Shown: piece by piece, positions 23,133-35,100 of the stretch
How the letters are laid out: every line of letters starts with the position of its first letter
How positions within the stretch are numbered: the stretch's first letter is position 1
Assembly (NCBI GenBank): GCA_963922205.1
Contig: CAWUHX010000130.1
Span: 682,001 to 746,000, forward strand
Source of the DNA: Romanomermis culicivorax
Lineage: Eukaryota; Nematoda; Enoplea; Mermithida; Mermithidae
DNA length: 64,000 bases
Reading direction: 5' to 3'
Notes under the pieces: model-generated
What the model was told of the DNA's origin: nothing
The model's database searches: none
What the model saw: only the letters and a program-made list of their open reading frames with translations
Position numbers and translations under genes: made by a program

Positions 23133-26100
23133 CTACAGTATACAATCAAAAATAGAATTCCAAGATTCTGTAAAAAAACCGTCGTGCAAAATTTCGTGCA
23201 AATATTCCATGCTCGATTTAGCTAATTGGAAAATTTGACTTAAAATCGCTCCAGATTGACGTCCACATTTTTCCTGCACGTTGTCCAAATAACAATTCCA
23301 ACGACATTTCGTTCGTCTATAGTTTACAGAAAAAAGAATGAACTATAATTCGTGTTTTTAATGAAAATCGGCTTACTGTAGATTTTCGAACCTGCTTATT
23401 TTTCAATTTGATTGAGCTGGCTTACTGTAGATTTTCGGACCTGCTTATTTTCCAATCCAGTAGAGCTGGCTTACTGTAGATTTTCAAACCTGCTTATTTT
23501 TCAGTTCAATCAAGCTGACTTACTGTAGATTTTTGAACCTGCTTATTTTCCAATTCAGTAGAGCTGGCCTACTGTAGATTTTCGAACTTGCTTATTTTCC
23601 AGTTCAGTGAAGCTGGCTTACTGTAGATTTTCGAACCTGCTTATTTTGCAGTTCAGTAGAACTGGCTTACTGTAGATTTTTGAACCGGCTTATTTTTCAA
23701 TTCAGTTGAGCTAGCTTACTGTAGATTTTTTCGAACCTTCTTATTTTTCAATTCAGTTGAGCTGGCTTACTGTAGATTTTCGAACCTGCAAATTTTTCAG
23801 TTCAGTGAAGCAGCCTTACTGTAGATTTTCGAACCTGCCTATTTTTCAGTTCAGTGAAGCTGGCATACTGTAGATTTTCGGACCTGCTTATTTTCCAATT
23901 CAGTAGAGCTGGCATACTCTAGATTTTGTACCTGCTTATTTTGCAGTTCAGTGTAGCTGGCTTACTGTAGATTTTTTTGAACCTGCTTACTTTTCCAATC
24001 CAGTAGAGCTGGCCTACTGTAGATTTTTTCGAACCTGCTCATTTTTCAGTTCAGTGAAGCTGGCTTACTGTAGATTTTCGAACCTGCTTATTTTTCAGTT
24101 CAGTAGAGCTGGCTTACTGTAGATTTTCGAACCTGCCTATTTTTCAGTTCAGTGTAGCTGACTTACTGTAGATTTTCGAACCTGCCCATTTTTCAGTTCA
24201 GTGTAGCTGGCTTACTGTATATTTTCGAACCTGCTCATTTTTCAGTTCAGTGAAACTGGCTTACTGTAGATTTTTTCGAACCTGCTCATTTTCCAGTTTA
24301 GTGAAACTGGCTTACTGTAGATTTTTTCGAGCCTGCTTATTTTCCAGATCAGTTGAGCTGGCTTACTGTAGATCTTCGAACCTGCTTATTTTTCAGTTCG
24401 GTGAAACTGGCTTACTGTAGATCTTCGAACCTGCTTATTTTGCAGTTCAGTGTAGCTGGATTACTGTAGATTTTTTTGAACCTGCTCATTTTTCAGTTCA
24501 GTGAAGCTGACTTACTGTGGATTTTCGAACCTGCTTATTTTTCAGTTCAGTAGAGCTGGCTTACTGTAGATTTTCGAACCTGCTTATTTTTCAATTCAGT
24601 TGAGCTGGCTTACTGTAGATTTTCGTACCTGCTTATTTTTCCGTTCAGTGAAGCTGGCTTACTGTAGATTTTCGAACCTGCTTATTTTTGAGTTCAGTAG
24701 AGCTGGCTTACTGTAGATTTTCGAACCTGCTTATTTTTCATTCAGTGAGACTGGCATGCTGTAGATTTTCGAACCTGCTTATTTTGCAGTTCAGTGTAGC
24801 TGGATTACTGTAGATTTTTTCGAACCTGCTTATTTTCCAATTCAGTAGAGCTGGCTTACTGTAGATTTTCGAACCTGCTTATTTTTCAGTTCAGTGAACC
24901 TGGCTTACTGTAGATTTTCGAACCTGCTTATTTCAGTCCAGTGAAGTTGGCTTACTGTAAATTTTTGTCAATTTTGAATTCCGGAGGTCAAGTTTGTAGA
25001 ATTTAGCTACTTCGACAAATTTACTGTAGAAACATTTTGTACCTGCAAGTTGGTGTTTCATCCGAATCTAAAAATAGACGTCGTTTGAGGAACATGTCCA
25101 TATATAGGCATTGATTTTTGCATGTGCTAATCACATGTCGAAAAATTCTGCTATAGCAATACATATGTTCTGTGAAATCTAAAAAAAAATTTAAATTAAA
25201 AAAATTAAATTTAAAAAATTGAAATTTAAAAAATTAAAATTTAAAAAATTAAAATTTTAAAAATTAAAGTTTTTTCAAATTAAAATTTTTTCAAATTAAA
25301 ATTTTTTTAAATTGAAACTTTTTTAATTACAATTTTTTTAATTAATTTTTTTCAATTAAATTTTTGTAATCAACATTTTTTAATTGGAATTTTTTAAATT
25401 AAATTATTATTAAATTATGCAAATTATTATCACATACTTGATTGATCACAAATGTAGAAGCCTGGCTGGTACAATTTCATTAAACGATTTTTCCATGGTC
25501 TTTCTTCACAATTTTTTGTACAATTTACCAAATCGTGAAAATTTCTACAAAAAAAAATATTTGAAAAATAATTTTAAAATTTGAAATTTTTTCCAAATTT
25601 CAAATTTTGTTTTGTAAAATTCAAAATTTATTTTTGAAAAATACAAAACTTATTTTTTCAAATTTAAAAATCATTTTAAAAAATTCGAAATTCGTTTTTT
25701 CAAAAATTCGAAATTCAATTTTAAAATATTTAGAATTCATTCTCGAAAATTCAAAATTTTGTATATTTGATAAAAAAATTCAGAATACATTTTTAAGAAA
25801 TTTGAAATTTTATTTTTAAGGAATTCAAAATTTATTTTTGAAGCAATCAAAATTCATTTTTAAAAAATACAACATTAATATTTTCAAAATTCAAAATTTA
25901 TTTTTGAAAAATTTAAAATTCATTTTAAAAAAATTTAAAATTCATTTTTAAAAAATTTAAGATTTATTTTCAAAAAGTTCAAATGTTTTTTTTCAAAAAT
26001 TCAAAATTCATTTTTGACAAATTTAAAATTCATTTTTCTTAAAAAAATCAATTTTTTTTTGAAAATTTAAAACTCATTTTTTGGAAAACTTAAAAATTTT

Positions 26101-29100
26101 TTGAAAAAATCAAAACATTTTTTAATTCTTCTAAAAATCGAAAATTCAGTTCTTTGAAAGATTCAAAATTCATTTTTAAAAATTCAAAATTCATTTTTAA
26201 AAAATTCAAGATTTATTTCTAAAAATTCAAACGTTTTTTTTGATAAACTCAAAATTTATTTTTCAAAATTTCAAAATTCATTTTTTAATTTTTCTAAAAA
26301 TCGAAAATTCAGTTCTTTGAAAGATTCAAAATTCATTTTTAAAAAATTCAAGATTTATTTCTAAAAATTCAAACTTTATTTTTGATAAACTCAAAATTTA
26401 TTTTTTGAAAAACTAAAACTTTTTTTGGAAAAATCAAAATTCATTCTTGAATTTTTCCAAAAATCGAAAATACATTTTTAAAAGTTCAAAATTTCTTTTT
26501 TAAAAAATTCAAGATTCATTTCTAAAAATTTGAATTTTATTTTTGAAAAATTCAAAATTTTTTGAGAAATGGAAAATTTTTTCAAAAATTCAAAATTCAT
26601 TTTTGAGAAATTTAAAATTCATTTTTTGAATAACTTGAATTTTTTTTAAGAAAGTCAAAATTCATTTTTAAACGTTCAAAATTCATTTTTAAAAATTCAA
26701 GATTTATCTCTGAAAATTCAAAATTTATTTTTCGAAAATTCAGAATTCATTTTTGAGGTATTTAAAATTCATTTTTTTAAAAAACTTGAACTCTTTTTTG
26801 AAAAAAAAATTCATTTTTTCAAAAATTGAAAATTCATCTTTTGAGAAATTTCAAAACTCATTATTAAAAAATTCAGAATTGATTTCCAAAAATTCAAAAT
26901 TCATCCTCAAAAATTCAAAATTAATTTTTTAAAAATTCAGATAGCATTTTCCTAAAAATTCAGATTAATTCTTTTAAAAATTCAAAATGCATTTTTTCAA
27001 ATATTTAAAGTTCATTTGTAAAAAATTTAAAATTAATTTTTGAAAAATTCGAATTTTTTCTAAAATTCAAAATTAATTTTTAAAAAATTCGAATTTTTTC
27101 TAAAATTTAAAATTAATTTTTGAAAAATTCGAATTTTTTCTAAAATTCAAAATTAATTTTTGAAAAAAAAAGAATTTTTTCTAAAATTCAAAATTAATTT
27201 TTGAAAAATAAGAATTTTTTCTAAAATTCAAAATTAATTTTTGAAAAATTCGAATTTTTTTCTAAAATTCAAAATTAATTTTTGAAAAATTCGAATTTTT
27301 TCTAAAATTCAAAATTAATTTTTGAAAAATAAGAATTTTTTCTAAAATTCAAAATTCATTTTTGAAAAACGTTCAAAACTCATTTTTCAAAAATTCCAAA
27401 ATTGATTTTTGGAAAATTGGAATTTTTTTTCGAAAATTCAAAATTAATTTTTGAAAAATTGGAATTTTTTCTGAAATTCAAAATTAATTTTTGAAAAAAC
27501 AAAATACATTTTTTCTAAAATTCAAAATTAATTTTTGAAAAATAAGAATTTTTTCTAAAATTCAGAATTCATTTCCAAAAATTCAAAATTCATTTTTTGA
27601 AAAACTTGAATTTTTTTTTAAAAAGTTAAAATTCATTTTTGAACGTTCAAAACTCATTTTTAAAAATTCAAGATTTATCTCTGAAAATTCAAAATTTATT
27701 TTTCGAAAATTTAGAATTCATTTTTGAGAAATTTAAAATTCTTTTTTTTTTAAAAACTTAACACTCTTTTTTGAAAAAACAAAATTCGTTTTTTCAAGAA
27801 TTGAAAAATAATTTTTTGAGAAATTTCAAAACTCATTCTTAAAAAATTCAGAATTTATTTCCAAAAATTCAAAATTCATTCTCAAAAATTCAAAATTAAT
27901 TTTTGAAAAATTCAGATATCATTTTCCTAAAAATTCAGATTAATTCTTTTAAAAATTCAAAATGCATTTTTTCAAAAATTTAAAGTTCATTTGTGAAAAA
28001 TTCAAAATTAATTTTTGAAAAATTCGAATTTTTTCTAAAATTCAAAATTAATTTTTTAAAATTCGAATTTTTAATTATTTAAATTTAAATATTTTTTTAA
28101 ATTAAAAATTTATGTATTTTCTAGAAGATTTCCAAAAAAATTTTTTTTACAAAAAAAATTTACAAATTCAAAATTTTCAACAACTAATTAATTACCTGCA
28201 CATCAGATCAATTTTTGTACTATTGATTAATAATATGTCAATTTTTTCTTCTTCAATAAAAATCACAAATTTTTCCAATTCGTGAAGTAAATTTGTCGAT
28301 TCGCCAAGGCAGATAATCGAACATTGATCTTCGTGATCCACAAAATCGAATAATGCAGTACTGTATTGTAAAAAAATTGAAAAAAATAAAAAATTAACAA
28401 AAAAAAATTTTTAATGAAAAAAAAGGAAAAAATTGAAAAAAAATTTGAAAAAAATTGGAAAATAACAAAAAAAATTTTTGATGAAAAAAAGGAAAAAATT
28501 GAAAAAAAATTTGAAAAAAAATTTTAAAAATTCAAAAAAATTGAAAAATAACAAAAAAAATTTTTGATGAAAAAAAGGAAAAAATTGAAAAAAAATTTGA
28601 AAAAAATTTTCAAAATTCAAAATTTATTTTTGAAGAATTTAAAATTCATTATTCGCGAATTCAAAATTCTTTTTCGAAAAATATAGAATTGAATTTTGAA
28701 AAATTTAAAATTCATTTTAAAAAAATTTAAAATTCATTTTAAAAAAATTCAAAATTCAAAATTCATTTTTAAAAAATTCAAAACTTGTCTTTAAAAAATT
28801 GAATTCACTTCTGAAAAATTCACTAATTTAAAAAAAAAAAATCAAAATTAATTTTTAAAAAAGACAAAATTAATTTTTTCAAAAATTCAAAATTTATTTT
28901 TGAGGAATCCAAAATTAAATTTTAAAAAACTCAAAATTAATTTTTCTAAAAACGGAAAATTGAGTTTTTTGAAAGATTAAAAATTTATTGTTTCAAATTC
29001 AAAATTCATTTTTGATAATTCAGAATTCATTTTTAAAAAATTTAAGATTTATTTCCAAAAAGTTCAAATGTTATTTTTCAAAAATTCAAAATTCATTTTT

Positions 29101-32100
29101 GACAAATTTAAAACTCATTTTTTGGAAAACTTAAATTTTTTTTTTGAAAAAATCAAAATTCAATTTTTCCAAAAATTGAAAATTCAGTTCTTTGAAAGAT
29201 TTAAAATTTATTTCTAAAAATTCTAAATTCATTTTTAAAAAATTCAAGATTTATTTCTAAAAATTCAAAAAAATTGGAAAATAACAAAAAAAATTTTTGA
29301 TGGAAAAAAGGAAAAAAATTGAAAAAAATTGAAAAAAATTTTAAAAATTCAAAAAAATCGAAAAATAACAAAAAATTTTTTAATGAAAAAAAGGAAAAAA
29401 TTGAAAAAAAAATTTGAAAAAAATCTTAAAAATTCAAAAAAATTGAAAAATAACAAAAAAAATTTTTAATAAAAAAAAAGGAAAAAATTGAAAAAAAAAT
29501 TTGAAAAAAATTTTCAAAATTCAAAATTTATTTTTGAAGAATTTAAAATTCATTATTCGCGAATTCAAAATTCTTTTTCGAAAAAAATAGAATTGAATTT
29601 TGAGAAATTTAATATTCATTTTAAAAAAATTCAAAATTCATTTTTAAAAAATTCAAAATTCATTTTTAAAAAATTCAAAATTCATTTTTAAATTATTCAA
29701 AACTTATCTTTAAAAAATTGAATTCACTTTTGAAAAATTCACTAATTTAAAAAAAAAATCAAAATTAATTTTTAAAAAAGACAAAATTAATTTTTTCAAA
29801 AATTCAAAATTTATTTTTGAGGAATCCAAAATTAAATTTTAAAAAACTCAAAATTAATTTTTCTAAAAACCGAAAATTGAGTTTTTTGAAAGATTAAAAA
29901 TTTATTGTTTCAAATTCAAAATTCATTTTTGATAATTCAGAATTCATTTTTAAAAAATTTAAGATTTATTTCTGAAAAGTTCAAATGTTATTTTTCAAAA
30001 ATTCAAAATTCATTTTTGACAAATTTAAAAGTCAGTTTTTAAAAAACTAAATTTTTTTTGGAAAAAAATCAAAACTCATTTTTTAATTTTTCTAAAAATC
30101 GAAAATTCAGTTCTTTGAAAGATTTAAAATTTATTTCCAAAAATTCTGAATTCATTTTTAAAAAATTCAAGATTTATTTCTAAAAATCCAAAAAAATTGA
30201 AAAATAACAAAAAAAATTTCTGATGGAAAAAAGGAAAAAATTGAAAAAAAATTTGAAAAAAATTTTAAAAATTCAAAAAAATTGAAAAATAACAAAAAAA
30301 ATTTTTAATAAAAAAAAGGAAAAAATTCAAAAAAATTTGAAAAAAATTCGAAAAATTCAAAAAAATCGAAAAATAACAAAAAAAATTTTAATGAAAAAAA
30401 GGAAAAAATTGAAAAAAAAATTTGAAAAAAATCTTAAAAATTCAAAAAAATTGAAAAATAACAAAAAAAATTTTTGATAGAAAAAAAAGAAAAAATTGAA
30501 AAAAAATTTGAAAAAAATCTTAAAAATTCAAAAAAATTGAAAAATAACAAAAAAAATTTTTAATAAAAAAAAGGAAAAAATTGAAAAAAATTTGAAAAAA
30601 AATTCGAAAAATTCAAAAAAATCGAAAAATAACAAAAAAAATTTTTAATGAAAAAAAAGTAAAAATTGAAAAAAAATTTGAAAAAATTTGTAAAAATTAA
30701 AAAAATTGAAAAATTTTGAAATTTTTTTTCAATGATAACTCGCTCAAAAATGAAGATACAGTAATTTAAATTAGTTTTTTGAATAGATCTCAACGAGATC
30801 TATCGATTGATATCAAATTTACTGTATTTTAGATAAAAAAAATTTTTTCAAGTTTTCACGAATTATGCAAATTTTTCAAAATTAAATTCAACTTACAGGG
30901 CCGCATCGAAAATTTCTTCGAATGTGTAGAGACCTGCGTTTTCATCAAATTTTAAACGTTCGATTGAAATTTTTCTCGATGAAGCTGAAAGTCAAAAAAA
31001 AAAATTACGAAAAAGTGTAAAAAATAAAAAAGTACGAAAAAATAATAAAAAATAGAATAAAACAAAAAATAAGGAAAAGTACAAAAATAAAGAGACACAA
31101 GAAATATCACAAATTTAGTACAAAAAAGTCTAAAAAAAACAAAAAAAGAACAAAAATAAAAAAGTACAAAAAAAGGTACAAAAATAAAAAAGTACAAAAA
31201 AAGGTACAAAAATAAAGAGACACAAGAAAAATCACAAATTTAGTACAAAAAAATATCAAAAAAGCAAAAAAAGAACAAATATTAAAAAGTACAAAAAAGG
31301 TGCAAAAATAAAAAAGTACAAAAAAAGTACAAAAATAAAAAAAAACAAAAAAGGTACAAAAATAAAAAAGTACAAAAAAAATCACAAAATAAGTACGAAA
31401 ATGAATCGCAGAAAAAAAGAACAAAAATAAAAAAGTACAAAAAAGGAACAAAAAAGCACAAAAATGTACAAAAAAGTCAAAAATACAAAAAAGTACAAAC
31501 ATGAAGAAAAAGTACAAAAATAAAGAGACACAAGAAATATCACAAATTTAGTACAAAAAAACGCAGAAAAAAATTCAAAAAAGTACAAAAAACTAAAGAA
31601 TAAAAAAAACAGAACAAAAAAGTACAAAAAACAGAAAAAAAGTACAAAAATGTACAAAAAAGTCAAAAAATACAAAAAAGTACAAACATGAAGAAAAAGT
31701 ACAAAAAAATCGCAAAAAGGTACAAAAAAATACAAAAATACAAAATTGACAAAAAGTAGAAAAAATTACAAAAATAAATAAAGACAGAAAATGTCCAAAA
31801 ACTTGCAAAAAAATTCCAAAAAATACATGAAAAGAGTACAAAAATTAAAAAAAGTACAGAAAACAACCAGAAAAAAATATAAAAAATCTCAAAAAAGCAA
31901 AAAAAGAACAAATATTAAAAAGTACAAAAAAAATACAAAAATAAAAAAGTACAAAAAAGGAACAAAAAAGCACAAAAATGTACAAAAAAGTCAAAAATAC
32001 AAAAAAGTACAAACATGAAGAAAAAGTACAAAAATAAAGAGACACAAGAAATATCACAAATTTAGTACAAAAAAACGCAGAAAAAAATTCAAAAAAGTAC

Positions 32101-35100
32101 AAAAAACTAAAGAATAAAAAAAACAGAACAAAAAAGTACAAAAAACAGAAAAAAAGTACAAAAATGTACAAAAAAGTCAAAAAATACAAAAAAGTACAAA
32201 CATGAAGAAAAAGTACAAAAAAATCGCAAAAAGGTACAAAAAAATACAAAAATACAAAATTGACAAAAAGTAGAAAAAATTACAAAAATAAATAAAGACA
32301 GAAAATGTCCAAAAACTTGCAAAAAAATTCCAAAAAATACATGAAAAGAGTACAAAAATTAAAAAAAGTACAGAAAACAACCAGAAAAAAATATAAAAAA
32401 TCTCAAAAAAGCAAAAAAAGAACAAATATTAAAAAGTACAAAAAAAATACAAAAATAAAAAAGTACAAAAAAAGGAACAAAATTTAATAATAGAAAAAAA
32501 TCACAAAATAAGTACGAAAATGAATCGCAGAAAAAAAAACCAAAAAAGTACAAAAAACTAAAGAATACAAAAAACAGAACAAAAAAGTACAAAAAACAGA
32601 ACAAAAAAGTACAAAAAACAGAACAAAAAAGTACAAAATTGTACAAAAAAGTCAAAAAATACAAAAAACTACAAACATGAAGAAAAAGTACAAAAAATCG
32701 CAAAAAGGTACAAGAAAAATACAAAAATACAAAATTGACAAAAAGTAGAAAAAATTAAAAAAATAAATTAAGACAGAAAATGCCCAAAAACTTGCAAAAA
32801 AATTCCAAAAAAATATATGAAAAGGGTACAAAAAAAAAGAAAAGTACAGAAAACAACCAGAAAAAAATATAAAAAATCTCAAAAAAGTACAAAAAAACAA
32901 AAATAAAAAGTAAAAAAAAGGAACAAAATTGAACAGTAGAAAAAAAATCAGAAAATAAGTACGAAAATTAATCGCAGAAAAAAAACAAAAAAGTACAAAA
33001 AACTAAAGAATACAAAAAACAGAACAAAAAAGTACAAAAAAGTACAAAAACGTACAAAAAAGTCAAAAAATACAAAAAAGTACAAAAATGAAGAAAAAGT
33101 ACAAAAAATCGCAAAAAGGTACAAGAAAAATACAAAAATACAAAATTGACAAAAAGTAGAAAAAATTACAAAAAGAAATAAAGACAGAAAATGTCCAAAA
33201 ACTTGCAAAAAATTCCAAAAAAATATATGAAAAGAGTACAAAAATTAAGAAAAGTACAGAAAACAACCAGAAAAAAATATAAAAAATCTCATAAAAGCAA
33301 AAAAAAGAACAAATATTAAAAAGTATAGAAAATGGTACAAAAATAAAAAAGTACAAAAAAAGGTACACAATAAATAAAAAAATTTGAAAAAAGTAACGAA
33401 AAAGTAAAAAATCCACAAAAAAGTAAAAAACACAAAAAAGTAAAAAAACAAAAAAAAGTAAAAAAAAAAATATAAAAAAAGGTGAAAAAATCACATCAAA
33501 ATAAAAATATCACAAAAAAAGAAAAAAATCTCAAAAATCACAAAAAGTAAAAGAATCACAAAAATCACAAAAAAGTAAAAGAATAAAAAGTTACAAAAAA
33601 TAAAGGGATAGAAAATTCAAAAAACGTAAAAAATATGAAATGATCACGAAAAAGTACAGAAAAATCACAAAAAATTGAATAAATAATAAAATTATAGAAA
33701 AATAAAAAAAAATAAAAAATTGTAAACAAGTGAAAAAAACAGAAAAGTAAAAAAACACAAAAAAAGTAAAAAAACAAAAAAAAACAAAAAAGGAAAAAAA
33801 TCACAAAAACGCAAAAAGATAACAAAAAATACAAAAAACTCGCAATAAATGAAAAAATTTGAAAAAAGTCACGAAAAAGTAAAAAATTCACAAAAAAATA
33901 AAAAATTCACAAAAAAATTAAAATATCACAAAAAAGAAAAAAATCTCAAAAATCACAAAAAGTAAAAAAATCACAAAAATCACGAAAAAGTAAAATAATC
34001 ACAAAAAAGTAAAAAAATCACAAAAAAGTAAAAAAATCACAAAAAAGTAAAAAAATCACAAAAAAGTAAAAAATCACAAAAATGATAACAATGTAACAAA
34101 ATGAAAAAATTCACAAACAATGAAAAAACAGAAAAAGTAAAAAGCACAAAAGGAATAAAAAAATTACAAAAAATCACAAAAAAGGTAAAAACATAAAATC
34201 ACAAAAAAGTTAAAAAATAAAAAAAATAAATAAATAATAACGAAAAAATAAAAAAAATCCCAAAAAGTAAAAAACTGAAAAAATTACAAAAAACAAAGAG
34301 ATAGAAAATTTAAAAAACGTAAAAAATATAAAATAATCACGAAAAAGTACAAAAAAATCACAAAAAATTGAATAAATAATAAAATTACAGAGAAGTAAAA
34401 AAAATAAAAAATTGTAAACAAGTGAAAAAACAGAAAAGTAAAAAAACGCAAAAAAGTGAAAAAACAAAAAAAAAACAAAAAAGGAAAAAGTCACAAAAAC
34501 GCAAAAAGATAACAAAAAATACAAAAAACTAACAATAAATAAAAAAATTTGAAAAAAGTCACGAAAAAGTAAAAAATTCACAAAAAAATAAAAATATCAC
34601 AAAAAAGAAAAAAATCTCAAAAATCACAAAAAGTAAAAAAATCACAAAAATGATGACAATGTAACAAAATCAAAAAATTCCCAAACAATGAAAAAACAGA
34701 AAAAGTAAAAAGCACAAAAATAATAAAAAAATCACAAAAAATCACAAAAAAGGTAAAAAAATAAAATCACAAAAAAGTAAAAAAATAAAAAAACTAAATA
34801 AATAATAACAAAAAAATGAAAAAATCCCAAAAAAGTAAAAAACTAAAAAAATTACAAAAAATAAAGAGATAGAAAATTTAAAAAACGTAAAAAATATAAA
34901 ATGATCACGAAAAAGTACAAAAAAATCACAAAAATTTGAATAAATAATAAAATTACAGAAGAGTAAAAAAAAATTGTAAACAAGTAAAAAAACAGAAAAG
35001 TAAAAAAACGCAAAAAAAGTGAAAAAAACAAAAAAAGCAAAAAAGGAAAAAAATCACAAAAACGCAAAAAGATAACAAAAAATAAAAAAACTCACAATAA

